Source: Wolfiporia cocos (taxonomy: Eukaryota > Basidiomycota > Agaricomycetes > Polyporales > Phaeolaceae). From it: a stretch of DNA of 64,000 nt. The notes under the pieces are model-generated. The model saw only the letters and a list, made by a program, of their open reading frames with translations, was not told the origin of the DNA and did no database searches. Of this stretch, positions 1 to 11,864 are shown piece after piece; position 1 is the first letter of the stretch; every line of letters starts with the position of its first letter. Made by a program: the position numbers and the translations under genes. Location: assembly GCA_029448655.1 (NCBI GenBank), contig JACCLO010000010.1:1054001-1118000 (forward strand), read 5' to 3'.

Positions 1-1779
1 TCAGACTGAGTTATGATGCGGCCATCAGCAGACTTGATAAGGTCAAGCACAATAAGAAAGAGAAGGAGAAGGAGAGGAAAGAAGCGGAAGATGAGTACGC
101 CAAGGCTAAGTCACGCTAGTACGATTAGCTATTCTTCTCGCCGCGCACATTTACTAATCGAATGGTACATAACAGCGAGGAGACCGCAGAGGACGTCCGG
201 GTGCGGATGTCTGCCATTCAGGAGAACGAGGTTGCGCAGTTGCGTGACCTCACAGCGTTTCTCGACCTACAGCTGAACTTCGTCGAGCAACACCTAGAGG
301 TGCTCAAGGATGTGAAGGCAAGTTGGGTCGATGAGTACGTCCTTCGCTGGATTATATAATGCAAACTCGGACTCACCCTTGGCCAGAGCAACCATGACAA
401 AGATGGAGATGTCGCGGCTAAAGGGGCCCATGCATTTATTCACCCGCAGTACGGACGATTCCAAGTTTGACTCCGTTCGATCGAAGAAGTCCAACTCGTC
501 AAAGCGGTCGAGCTACATCCAGCCGTCTTCGGATGAGGAATCGGATGAAGAGGAAGAGGAGACCACGTCCCGCCTGCGCGGCCTCTCCTTCACGCGCCGT
601 AAATCCGAGGCAAGCAACAAGGCACCCTCGCGTCCCCCTTCGCGCCCCCCTTCGCGCCCGCAATCCCGTTCATCGCGGAAACGCGCAGACAGCATGGCCG
701 ACTCGGACAGCGACAAGGAGAAGGAGAAGGAGAAGTCGTCACGGAGGATTAGCGTGGCTGGCTGGGCGTCGAGTGCAGTCAGCTCCGTCACGGGCCTCGG
801 TAAGAAGGACAAGGATAAGGACAACTTCGCTGCCCTGCACGATGACGCCGGCCAGAGTAGCGACGAGGATCGGAGCGTGGGCGATGCGAGCCGCCCGCCT
901 AGTGTGCGCTCTTCATCGTCTCACAGGCCGCAGCACCGTAAGAGCAAAAGCTCTCCCGTCATCCCGAGCACGTCGCCCAAGGTGTCGTCACGCATGCAGA
1001 AGTCACCTTATGGTGCATCGCATTCAAGGGACCCTAAGAAGATGGTGGTAGCGCTGCACGATTTCGCTGCCGGCTCCTCGGACGAGTTGAGCTTCCACGC
1101 AGGAGATAAGATCGCCGTGGTGAATGAGGTACTAGATGGCTGGTGGATGGGCGAGCTAGGGGGGAAGCGTGGCCTGTTCCCCACCACATATACGGAGGTC
1201 ATCTCTTCGTCTTCATCTCTCATCTCGGCACCACCCTTACCTCAGCGCCCGCCTGCAATGGTGCGCGGTGGCGGCGGCAGCGCCCCAGCGGCCTTGGCGT
1301 TGGTCACGAGAAAGCGGGACTTACTCGATGACGACGTGGACGAAGAACATCCGTTCGGAGACCACAACCTTGCCGACAGCCAGAGCCCAACATATGGTCA
1401 ATTCACTGGGACCTTCAGTGACGCGGAAGACGACGAGGCCAAGCTGATGCCTGCACGGCAGTCGTCCGACAACGAACATGACCCGCGGCACGAGCGCATA
1501 CCTGAGCGTGCGACCACAGTCCGTCGTGCGCTTGACATCGCTACAGGTGTGTCTGCCGTCGCGAAGAAGCCACCACCGCCCCCTCCTCCTCGTCGAAGTA
1601 TACCTGGTGTCTCTGGATCGATCCCGCCGCCGATCCCGGGTAGACCTGCGTTGTATTCCAAGTCGACCCATTCGAGCTCAAGCTCATTCTCCGCTGCTGC
1701 TGCAACGTCAAGCGGGGTTGTTCTAGATCGGGATGGGCTCACACACTCTCCGTTTGACAGCCCTGGAGATTCGTGGTGA
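1..1779 (+). CDS. BAR-SH3 adaptor protein, 5' end outside window
   Basis: Three exons are visible: 1-118 (frame begins at base 3), 176-334 and 387-1779, with GT-AG introns of 57 and 52 nt. The first introns join in frame to give a charged helical segment (SRLDKVKHNKKEKEK ... AKAKSRYEETAEDVRVRM) typical of the C-terminal half of a BAR domain, which bends membranes. A long Ser/Arg/Lys-rich linker with RPPS repeats follows. An SH3 domain lies at about 1042-1200 (ALHDFAAGSSDELSFHAGD, then WW and a GLFP-type end). A polyproline run (KKPPPPPPPRR) lies near 1570. Such proteins usually act at the plasma membrane and cortical actin during endocytosis, possibly like Rvs167; the exact ortholog is inferred. 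This copy has no lesion in the visible part, unlike its mirror copy at 28,161-29,814. Confidence 0.8.
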
Positions 1780-2340
1780 ATATCCACTATGCGGTAGGAT
1801 CTCACACCCGTGCGCCGGCAATGATGGGTATGAATACACTGTACCATGATGCGTAATGGAGATAGTGAAACGGACATTACATTTACAATATATTACGGCG
1901 TGTTTGAGATTTTGAAGGTAAGATAGTACCGCAATGGACAATAGTACTACGTATGTGCGATTCTACCTGAGTACTGTAACGTTGATCAGAGAATCCCGCT
2001 TCCACAATCAGCCGTATCCGGGAGTGTTGCACGCACGGCAGGGAGAGCGAGTTGACAATATAACCGAGCCATGTGACGACGAGCTCGAAAGCGAGACGCC
2101 GATATACAGACAACTTGAATCGATCAAATGCCGATCTAGATGATAAAGATTTGTCGGCCAGACCTTCCACTCTTTGCACTGCACTCAGGAAACTCGAGAT
2201 GTTCTCCTTCGCCTCTATTTCCCCAATTGCACTGCTCCAAAAGACGGTGCATAGGTGCATTCGTGCATAATAGGCCGGCCAACTATTTTGTGCAGGCGAT
2301 ATAGCAAAGTCTGCCCGTGATGCGATAGATACTAACTTGG
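1780..2340. other. Intergenic, no supported gene
   Basis: This is the region 3' of the BAR-SH3 gene. It matches 27,600-28,160 of the right arm in inverse orientation. The short ORFs in it are not conserved in frame between the arms, so no gene is called. Confidence 0.5.
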
Positions 2341-2353
2341 CTAGGGTACAAAA

Positions 2354-2610
2354 TGGTACAGAGATACAGGTCTGAGGAAGGTGCGTCGTGACTGCTCTTG
2401 ACGAACTTGACCAAGTACCATGTCTCCACGGGGTGGATGAACGTTTCAGAAGATGAAGGCTACGCTAAACCGAGGGGCGGCCCTCGATTTTACACGCCTC
2501 ATGACGATCTGCAACAAGAAGTTGCACGCCGTTGTGGATGCTGTAAATTGGGATGTTGTTCCTCGCGCCATCATATATCGTATGAAAGCGAAGAGGCTGC
2601 TGAGCCGTGA
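2354..2610 (+). pseudogene. Decayed small ORF, counterpart of 27,226-27,582
   Basis: The right-arm counterpart is an open 118-codon frame beginning MVQRYRSEEGALRLLL. Here the same frame meets a TGA right after the EGA triplet (2,386-2,391 region). It then continues through a conserved stretch (LTNLTKY, VSTGWMNVSED, GYAKPRG, PRFYTPH, DLQQEVARRCG) and loses the frame again after the last Cys. The protein is not recognised and no function is assigned. It runs antisense to the 3' end of the neighbouring minus-strand gene, so either reading could be spurious. Confidence 0.3.
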
Positions 2611-4574
2611 CGTCGACGGGATTTGCTGGATGGTTGCCGGCGTCGGTGCTGGTGACCCGATGATACACGCTGATCTGTGGATGGCCAACTGTAGGGTGTC
2701 GGCACGACAGTATGGTGACGGGCGACCTGCGTGCGCTGCACCCCGACGGATGTCAATGCATGAATGCGTGACGCTGCAAGCGAATCGAGGTCTGTGGGCA
2801 CGACCTCATATGACCTATTATGTGTTACGCCGAACACACCGCGGAACGAAGTGCCGCAGTGCCTGGCGTATGCAGGGTCGGCGAGTTGCAGAGAAGGAGG
2901 GGAAGGTAGGGGCGGTACTGATGGTGCCAGAACAGGCGCATGCACCTGAGGGAGGTGCCTTCTTGCATGCCGACGAGGTCGAGGCGGGACGAAGGGCACT
3001 TTCCGGGGTCGGAAGATGGGCGACGAAGACGGAGACGGTCCTTGCGCTGCGGCGTCATCATCAGACGAAAACACTGGCGACTCGACGTCGCTGCTCTCCT
3101 CAGTGGTATCTGAGCTCATGTCGAAATCGTGCTCAACTGGTTTTGCGTGAGCGAGGTCCACCCTCCGAGTGGCACTGACCGCCGAATGGCCGTGACGCCG
3201 ACCGACGCTCCGCACCGTGGCGTCGCTGCGCGAGTCGTCGGCGTCGTATGGGTCGAAGTCGTGGTCTTCGTTGTTGTCGGATTGATAGCCAGACGGCTGG
3301 CCGTCGATGGTTACATCCTCAGCGTCGTCTTGCAGCCCTTCCTCCGCGCAGTGGTCATCACTGTGTGGTGCATCACTGCCATGTGGTGACGTTCTGTGCT
3401 GCTTAATCGTTTGAGCAGTCTCATGCAGCTTGTCTTGCTGGTCTTCATCAACATTCTCTGCTGGATACCGCAGCCGGCAAGGTGAATTCTCCCAACGGTT
3501 CGCATGTGACGCCGCAATGGCGCTCATGTGATGCTCTGCCGCGTTTGAGGGGACCACCGTGACATACTGCTCTGACAACTCTGTGTAGGCATATTAGCAA
3601 AGGCATCAATACGCATCAACCACTATGCGCACCCTTGTGATCATTTCCTTCCTCATCTTGGTCTTCAGTAGGTACTACCGCAGACTCCAGCCACAGGCGA
3701 AGAGGATGGAGGTCTTCTTCCGCCCTAACGAAGACTTTTCCCTCTTGTTCCACACCGGGCATGTTTGTTGCGTCATCTCCAGTCGTCTCACCTGGCTGGT
3801 GTGGCTCCTCTGATTCGTCGTAACATGCGTCGTTGCCCGCATCGTTCTCGTCGCCATTGACGCCGCTTTCCTTGTCGTCGTTGTCATGCTCCTCGATGCT
3901 GTCTTCGCCACCCTCCACTGGCTCCCTGTCGCGTTCTTCTGCCTCGCCATCGGTGTCGAAAAGATCGAGGACTTCTGGTGGGACAAAGTCGCGTGGTGTG
4001 ATCTCGAGCAACAGCAAGTAGTCTATGTCTGTTCTCGTAATACAGCCTACACGGATGATATCATCAGACTCACCCAGTGGCCCGTCGTCGCCCTCCTCCC
4101 CGGACCTCGGCGTGTGGAACTCTCTGACATACGCGAAACGCGTTAGTCTGGCTTGGCGCAGCACGGCCCACATCAGCGCGCGCTGCCTCGCCGACTGCTT
4201 CGCGCCATGAATCAAGCTGCGGAGCTTAACAAGCTCTGCAAATAGACGTCTAGCCTGCCTCTCAATGGTTTTGCCACGTTCTTCGCTGTTATCGAGCTGT
4301 GACCGGGAATTAGCCAGCGCGACGGTAGCAGCTCTTGCACACTTACCGGCTGGCCTGCAGCGTGATTCAATGGCGCTCGCTTGTTGCTCTCATTGCGTCC
4401 CGAGACTGGTGGGCTTCCCCTGTTGGCAGCCCTCTCATTGTATCCGACGACATTCTTGAGGTATTCTGGGAACCACATCAACGACAATGCCCAAGCGTTG
4501 ACAAGAATGTGGTGGCTGGAACATGCAGACTTACTGATATACTTGCGGTTATCTTCATTGGCCATAGCTTGCAT
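2571..4574 (-). pseudogene. Unknown conserved gene, left copy, damaged splice donor
   Basis: The exons mirror the right copy: 4,535-4,574, 4,347-4,465, from 4,296 to about 3,640, and a last exon ending with a stop at 2,571. The product would have a basic helical N-terminal part (KYLKNVVGY, ERQARRLFAELVKL, ARQRALMWAVLRQARL), a long Asp/Glu-rich acidic middle and a Ser/Pro/Arg-rich tail; no known domain was recognised. The third intron's donor reads AT here (3,643-3,644, minus strand) where the right copy has GT. Retention would stop translation at 3,616, giving a protein cut to roughly 270 residues. The acceptor side is intact. An unseen alternative donor could rescue it. Confidence 0.5.
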
Positions 4575-5184
4575 CAATCTGATTGATGTGAGGTCTGGTC
4601 GCGAGAGGTGAGTGGCTGTAACGCTGATGTGGCCTTTGCGCGATGGTAGTGGTTGTGCTCTGGGTCTGAGGGGTGTGGCCGGTGCGCGTTTATTGCCCTC
4701 TCCCATTCTGCTTATGTAAATTTGAATCTCAGCGAACACTGCATACTGCCCAATGAAGAATGGACAATGGACAATGGACAATGGACAATGCAACGCGATC
4801 GAAGGTTCAACAAGATCACGCGGGCGCGTTGCGTTGAAACGTGATCGCGTTGTGGGATATTTCTGCCGAGTACCTAAGTTGATTAACTTGAGCTCTTTCT
4901 TTGGTAAGCCCCAACATGTACGCAGTCGCAAGCGCTGTCTATATTATTATTACACCAAAAGCCTAGCTCTTCGTTGTGTTTTCTCATAAAGAACATGAAA
5001 ATATGTCGCTTTCGCCTTACACGGCACGGCTGATCGTATACCCTCGCCGCCGCCGAAATGGGAAGCTGGAGCTAGATGCTGTGACTCCTGCATGGGACAA
5101 GAGTATATGCAGTGCAGAGCGGCATGCGCGGATACTTGTTTCACATCGCTTTGTCGACTTGGGACTATAACATGAGGCCGTCTC
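4575..5184. other. Intergenic with a short tandem repeat
   Basis: This lies between the divergently transcribed unknown gene and the FunK1 gene, so it probably holds both promoters. At about 4,761-4,788 it carries four copies of the 7-mer AATGGAC. The mirror position in the right arm (about 25,047-25,068) has fewer copies. No gene was seen. Confidence 0.5.
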
Positions 5185-6998
5185 TTGTGCGTGCTACACC
5201 GCGCCGCTCGGCAAAATATTAGAAGCGCGTGGATGGTCCAGGGCGAACCTCATGTAATCGATCAAGCACGATATATATCCGGGTTTTGGTGCTGGCCACC
5301 GACTCTCTTTGTCTCGCATTCCCGCACTGACGATTCCACTTCATCGATAAACCGGCCATACACGATTAGCGTCGCAGTGCCTCCGCAATCTGCCGCGTTG
5401 TAACTGCGATATATGTGGCCAGAACATACGGGCCAGAAAACATCCGACTTTTGCACGACAGGAGTCATCTCAGACGTTGCGGTAAACGACTTGCATGGCC
5501 GATGCACTCGCGTTTTTTCCGCACAACGGATCGAAAATGGCTATGTGCGCAAGGATGAGCCGGTAGTCGTCCTCAGGGATGTCTGGGAACATGGTGATTG
5601 CGAAAAAGAGGACGACTTCATCAAGACGTTGGGAGACGCGGATGAGCTCAGTCGCAAGTAGCCTGGTCGAGTCAAGGGTCTGGGAGACTTAAGAAGCACC
5701 TCCTGACCGTACTTCATCACAGTGACGTCGGGGTTTCATCCGATCAACCTGACCACACTCGCATCGTCATCACAAGGGGGCAGAGGATCCCAGATCAGCA
5801 TTCTACATTCAAACTCTCCATTATCCCTCAGCACTTACTCACGTATCGGAATAATACCACAGAAGACGGCGTGTGGCCCTCAAGATCTGGCGAGGGCGAT
5901 CATCGCACCAGAGATCACGCTCCCACCGTGCGCCGTTACACCGGAGGATATCCTCCGAAGTACCACTATCGTATCGTATACAAGGAAATTGGCACCCTGC
6001 TCTATCGCGAGACTTCCTTCGACAGGTACTCGTGGGCATGTGCGCAGATCTCTAAAGGTACCTTTACGGGTGAATATTACGTACTGCTCACGCTCAATCG
6101 CTTCAAACTGTATAGTCTTAAGGCTTGTGCACGACTTGGGGTACGTACATGGGGACCTCAGCTCCAGCAATGTTCTCCTGTATGAAAAGCGCATCGAGCT
6201 TACGGATTGGGAGTACGCAAAGCGTATAGATGACAAGAACCTACACAAGATACTGATGGTGAGCAGCTTTGCATATTGATAATATCCGTGATGACCCATA
6301 TTGCAGGGCACAGCCAACTTTATGGCAACGGAAGTCGACTTACAAGAGTATCTGTTCTACAAACTTCAATCCGAGAGACACACACACCAGCCCGACGAAG
6401 AGGTAGATGAGGACGAGGAGGGCAGCGAGAGCGAGAGCGGAAGCGACAACGACAACGACAGCGACAGCGAGAAACCCATGCCGCAGCCTGCCCCATTCCA
6501 GTATCTCCCGCTGCACGATCTTGAATCGCTTGGTGGATGATGGGCTACTCCATCTTCAACAAGCTGTCGTCGACGTCAAGGACGCGTCAGTAACAAGACC
6601 ACCGGCAGAGGACCAGGTCAACTATGCCAAAGCCTTATTCCTGATTGGAAATCAAAGGGGTCTCACGTTACAAAGCCCCGACATACTATGGAATCATACT
6701 TGGATGCTTCATGCGGCAAGTTCGACCGAGGGCCAAAATACTCTACACGGCCCTGAATTAGAGGAAGCTCGCTCGCCTTTTCTACAAGAAGAAGGAGCGT
6801 ACGGGTATTACGCTTGGTCCATTAAGGGGAAGCCAGGAAAAGACCACAGGGAAGCGTCAGCATGAGGGAATAGACAGTAGTGCAGACAAGAACCAGGAAG
6901 CCGTCCAAACCGCATCTTCCGCTATGGGGGACGGGGCAGTCGTAGGTCCCTCATATAGCAAGAGGATCAAGCAAGACGACATGAACGTCGGCTCCTAA
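5185..6998 (+). pseudogene. FunK1 fungal protein kinase, left copy, nonsense codon
   Basis: Pieces in order are an N-terminal part (TISVAVPPQSAAL, then LHGRCTRVFSAQR and EPVVVLRDVWEHGD), a catalytic segment HGDLSSSNVLLY near 6,150-6,185, the FunK1-type substitute for DFG (LTDWEYAKR) and GTANFMATEV after a short intron (about 6,265-6,306). An acidic insert, PLHDLESL and a basic tail ending at 6,998 follow. These signatures match the FunK1 family, which is expanded in Agaricomycetes and has unknown substrates. An in-frame TAA at about 5,401 corresponds to CAA in the right copy, and only 23-37 nt separate it from nearby AGs, so an intron is unlikely. The catalytic exons look whole, so a downstream start at 5,413 is possible. 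Confidence 0.6.
5627..6771. other. Segment present only in the left arm
   Basis: These roughly 1,145 bases, including the FunK1 catalytic core, have no counterpart in the right arm. There, sequence matching 5,626 is joined directly to sequence matching 6,772 at about 24,212-24,216. A deletion in the right arm is the simpler reading, because the segment completes a known kinase fold. Confidence 0.75.
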
Positions 6999-7846
6999 TC
7001 ACAGATTATAGGTGAGCGTTGTGGCTTGCGGGTGGGGTTCATAACAGGAACATAACTATGTCTTGTCGCTGCGCAGTCGCACGTCGATAAGCCTCCTGAA
7101 GGATATTTTGATTCTAATGTTTGTTGGACGCATCTACAGTAGCATATATCGCTCGTGAAACAAATTGGATCACATGCTTGTTTTAGTTCCTTTGTATCAA
7201 ATATTGCCGGTCAGAATGCAATGGATGCATCATGTCCGCATGTGTGTACCGCCGACTGTCTGTGATAGCCCTTGATGCATGATGAACATTTTGACCGCGG
7301 CGCTTGATTCTGCGTGCTGTTTGCGGACGGAAGATGCTATGTTCACATTTGGAAGGTAACGTATTGCGTAATCCGCTGCGCATATTCCCAGGTTGATATG
7401 TTACAGCATCCATGTCTATCATAATGAGATGACTTAGTGTATACCACAGTCATCAAAATCCGCCGAAAGGATTAACGAGAATCATATGGAAAGTGAGATA
7501 GAGATAGAGCCACCGACGCGTCAAGTCACGAGGCGTGCCCTGCGTCACGTCACCTGGCTGCGTCGAAACCTTCTTTCTCAGCCTCGAACACCTGCAGCCC
7601 ACCCCGAAGTTGATGTTCCTCAACGGACACAATTTGCTCCAGACTAACTCGAGCTGGTGGCCGCGATACTAATATGCATGTTCGAACAAACTCCACGTCA
7701 ATCAAGGCGGGATCCATTGGAATCTTCAACGATCAATTGCAATATGTGAACAGCATCTTCGCAAGTCCTGCACACCGTACCCACATTTCTCTCATCCACT
7801 GACGGCACACCTACAGCTCTAAAGCAACACACACGCTACCCATCGC
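6999..7846. other. Intergenic between convergent FunK1 and GH3 genes
   Basis: No gene was recognised. The stretch is the shared 3' flank of both genes and matches 23,175-23,990 in inverse orientation. Part of it (next to the GH3 stop) is also the source of the diverged third copy at about 29,820-30,006. Confidence 0.5.
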
Positions 7847-10800
7847 TCAGATCGGGAACGTCCCGCTGAGCCTAAAGTCCCTGCTGCTCGCGCCGATGCT
7901 GAGCGCGATCGTGCCCGGCGGGCGCTGCCACCCCTGCGCGTCCACATTCCAAATGCTCAGCTCGTACCGCGGCAATGTGAACGTCACCTCCTGCGACTCC
8001 CCGGCCTCGAGGTAAATTGCGTCGAAGCCCTTGAGCCAGCTCGGCGGCTCGCCCGAGTCCGCGGGGAAGTGCACGTACATCTGCGGGATCTCCGTCCCCG
8101 CGAGCCCGCCCGTGTTCTCGACCGTGAACGAGACCTGCACGTACGGCGCGTGCAGCCAGTACGCGGTCGAGGAGCCCTCGCCCTGCGGCGTCGGCTCGCC
8201 CGCGTCCCACCCGGCCATCAGCGCCGCGTCCGTCGCGTCCGCCGGCGCGGGCGGGAGCACGTCGACGTACAGGTCGTAGTACTCGAACGTGGTGTAGCTC
8301 AGGCCATAGCCGAACTCAAAGCGTGGCGTGATGTTATACTAGCGACATGCGATCAGCGGCTGGGATCAGCGCAGGAACTAACGTCGTACCTGGTCGAAGT
8401 GGCGGTAGTCGTAGAACAGGCCCTCGGTGTACGGCACGCTCAGAATAGTGTTCGCCTCGCCGCCGACGGTGAGGAAGACTCCGTAGTCCTCCAGACGCTT
8501 GGCAATGGTGTACGGCAGACGACCGGATGGGTTGTAGTCGCCGTAGAGGACGTCGACAAGCGAGTTGCCTGCCTCCTGGCCGGGCACCTGAGCCCAGATG
8601 ACCTGCAGTCCACGTCGAGACAATCAGTCATGCGAGTCCCGCAATGCAAGATTGAAGAGAGATGCGTACGGCAGTGACGTTCGGGTGCTCGATCCACGGC
8701 TCGATGATCGACGGGCCAACAGAGTGCGCGACGACGATCGTGTTGTTGTTCACCGCGGCGACAGCCTGGACAAGGTTATCCGCGTTGTGCCAGAGCGTCA
8801 GGTTGTTCCTGTGCCACGCGTGAGCGACCTCCGCCACTCGCCGGCCGGCACACGCACCTGTCCCCAAAGTTCCCGTCCACCTCGATGTATCCCTCACCAG
8901 AGTCCGAGTTTACAAACACGAGCTGTCCACGCACGTCAGTCAACGCTCCGAAGATAACCCAAGCACGCGCGCGCAGGTGCTCACCGCGACCTCGTAGCCC
9001 CAGGCTGCGTCCGCCGCGTCCACCGTGTCCCAGTCGAGCAGCCAGCTGTTGACGGACGACCCGTCCTCGCGTGCGCGCGCTTGGATCGCCTCGAGCGGCG
9101 AGACTAGGTACGGGAAGTTGTCCGAGCCGGAGCCCCAGCCCATCGCCAGCAGTCCGTCGTCGCCGCCGCGGTCCGTGTATCCGTTCGGGCCGACCGCGCC
9201 AACTGCCGCATCAGAGCCTAACATATCACATCGTCGTCAGTGGTTAATGCTATGGAGAATGGAAGGGGGCGCACCGATGAGAGCGATGTTGCGCGGCGCG
9301 CTGAGCGGGAGCGTGCCGTTCGTATTCTTGAGCAGCACCGCGCCCTCGCGCCCGATCTCGCGCACGAGCTCGTAGTGGTTCGCCTGCACGTTGATGTGCA
9401 GGTTGTGCACCTCGTCGTACGGGTCGAACGCGTTGAACGACACTGCACGCTGCATGTCAGCGGGCGTGCAGACGTTGTCGTTGGAGATGGTGCCTACCGT
9501 TGGGGTAGTCCTGGTCCTGCCCGAGGAGGTAGTACCCGGCCATAATGCGCGTCGCCATGTCGTCGAGGCGCGTGAGCGGGATCGTGTCGTTCATCACGAA
9601 CGCGGTCAGGTTCGGGCCCCACCACGACGTCCCCGAGCCGTCGGTGATGTCGCCCGGCATGGTCATCTAGCAGCCATCATGCATAAACATCCAATTGCGG
9701 AGACATGCCGAAGGTCAGCGCGGAAGCAGATTGTACACCCGATCACAGATCACACCACCGATCGCGTCGCGGGTGTTTTGTGTGCAATTGGCAATCGAGA
9801 AACGTCAGCACGCTTGAACGCAGAACATCAACACGCGACGCACATCGAGACCGGACATCGCGCTCAGCGTGCTCATCTGCGCGCCCCAGTCAGACATGAT
9901 GTACCCGCGGAAGCCAAATTCGGCCTTGAGGATCTGGTTCAGCGTTCGGTCATTCTCGCACGCGTACGTGTCGTTGATCATATCTACCCGAGAACACAGG
10001 TCAGCGTCCGCGCTGTGACGGGGGGCACCGGTACGGGCACGCACTGTAGCTGCACATGACGCTCGCGACGCCGGCCATGACCGCGCGTAGGAACGGCTTC
10101 GTGTAGATCTCGTGGTTCGTGCGGTCGTCCACCTCGGACGACTCAAGCGTCCGATGGTACTCCTGCTCGCTATAGAGCGCGTCAGCGCACACGTACAAGC
10201 GCTCGCAAGGCGGACTCACTAATCGACGTAGTGCTTCGCGCACGCCTGCACGCCCGAGCTCTGCATCCCGAGTACGGTCTCGTACGCGGCCTCGCTGCTC
10301 AGGAACGGGTCCGTCCCGAAGCCCTCCCAGTTGCGGCCTGCCTGCGCGACGCGTCTGCGGGCCGGTCAGCTCTCAGCCCGCGTGCAAAGGTAGGAGGGGA
10401 GCGCACCCCATGTTCATCATCGGTCCGAGCGCGACGTTAACGCCCTTCCCGCGGAACTCCGCACCCATCTCGACACCGCGCATGCGCATCGCGGTCCGGT
10501 TGAACGTCGACGCGACCGTGATCCCCGCGGGGAACGCCGTGTTGTAATCCGTGTAGCGCACGCCGAGCGGCGAGTCCTGCGCGCGTCTCAGCCGCTTTTC
10601 GCCACACCACGCCACAGCGCAACAAGAAACGAGAGCGGACGCACCTGCAGGCACAGCCCGCGGAAGTCCTCCGTGATTGGGCCGATGTTTCCGACGCAGA
10701 GGCCTTGCTCCCAGTACGTGCCCGTCGTGATGTTGACCTTCTGCGGGATCGTGAGGCCCTCGACGAACGCCAATGCTTTGGCGAACGCCTCGTCCCACGC

Positions 10801-11616
10801 CGCGCCAAAGTCCGGCGTGATCGTGCTCCCCGCGTTCTCGACCGCAGGCGGGTAGAACGGGCTCACGGAGGGGTAGTCTGGTGGCTCGGGCACCGCCGAT
10901 GCGGTCGGGTATGGGGTGAACGCGTACGAGGAGAGCGAGAGCGTTTGCCAGCCTATGCGCACGACAAGTCGCGTTCATGCGCGCCGAGTAATTGAGGGCG
11001 TGTAGGCGTGCACTGGTCAGCATCGGCAATACGCGCGGACGGGCGGGGGAGACGCACCGACTTCGGTGCCGTACCCGCTGTTGTACGGCGGCTCGCCGCT
11101 CGTGGGCGAGTACGCGAGGCTGGACGGGTTCGTCGGCACCAGGTCGCCGTACACGGTGTACGTACCCGAGACGGTGTACGACACGCCCGATTCCTCGCCG
11201 ACCTCGCCGCCCGAGGTGTACGCGTATGCGGTCGACGCGGCCGAGGAGGCGGCGAGCGTCGACGCCGCGGCGGAAGTGAGTGCGGCGGACGAGTATGCCG
11301 CGGATGAATATGCTGCAGAGGAGTATGCTGCAGAGGAATATGCCGCGGATGAATACGCCGCAGAGCTGATGGGCACAGCCGGGCTGGAGACGGCTGCCGA
11401 GCTGACGGGCACTGCGGGGCTCGAGTGCGCGGCCGAGCTAATGGGCACCGCAGGGCTGGAGGCCACGGCGGAGCTGGCGGGTACCGCTGCACTGGAGGCA
11501 ACGGCAGAGCTAGGCAGCACCGCAGAGCTCGCGACGATGGGAACGGCGGAGGGCGCAGCGTGCACACCGAGGGCCAGGAGCGCCGCGAGGGCGGCGAATT
11601 TTGTGGAGGGGGTCAT
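7847..11616 (-). CDS. Secreted GH3 beta-glucosidase, left copy
   Basis: This multi-exon gene (about a dozen exons, introns 45-70 nt) encodes a glycoside hydrolase family 3 enzyme, which releases glucose from beta-linked di- and oligosaccharides such as cellobiose. The start at 11,616 is preferred because the upstream ATG (11,625) is ATA in the sister gene. A signal peptide ([15 protein letters not shown]) is followed by a Ser/Ala-rich repeat stretch of about 110 residues. The catalytic parts include [26 protein letters not shown] (spliced) and [14 protein letters not shown] with the expected nucleophile Asp near 9,890. [26 protein letters not shown] and a C-terminal fibronectin III-like part ([16 protein letters not shown]) follow. 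Every exon remains open. It is head-to-head with the copy at 19,297. Confidence 0.9.
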
Positions 11617-11685
11617 CCTGCGCATGGACGCACCAGAGGGGACTGCGTCGAGCACCGCTGGGGCGGGCTAAGCTCGGAGAGCGGG

Positions 11686-11691
11686 CTTATA
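11686..11691 (-). promoter_or_regulatory. Probable TATA box of the left GH3 gene
   Basis: TATAAG on the minus strand lies about 75 bp before the ATG at 11,616. The mirror gene has TATATTAAG at the equivalent place, so an A/T-rich core is kept in an otherwise GC-rich promoter. Confidence 0.45.
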
Positions 11692-11864
11692 ACGCGTGGG
11701 TGAAGTGCATAGCGGGCGGCCGAGCGCGGAGGCTGTTTGCGAGGGCTGCATTCCGTACGCGTATTTTTGGTGATGGGCTTCGTCGGGGTAATATCCGGAG
11801 TATCCTTAGTATGAACGCGTCTCGTTCTGCCCATAACGCGTCAGATGACTGTCACGTGGCCGTG

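Larger units (their letters stand above)
137..11864 (+). repeat. Left arm of a large inverted duplication
   Basis: This segment recurs in reverse complement at about 19,082-29,814. It contains, in order, the 3' part of the BAR-SH3 gene, a small decayed ORF, the unknown gene, the FunK1 kinase and the GH3 gene with about 250 bp of promoter. The outer homology starts inside the first visible BAR-SH3 intron (shared CTCGCCGCGCACAT). The inner homology stops at GTCACGTGGCCGTG. The arms are clearly alignable but not identical. This arm is about 1 kb longer, mainly because the right arm lost 5,627-6,771. Confidence 0.9.

Noticed and set aside
8069..10995. Long Arg-rich ORFs antisense to both GH3 genes
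   Set aside because: They are shadow frames of the GC-rich GH3 coding sequence and recur in both arms for that reason only.
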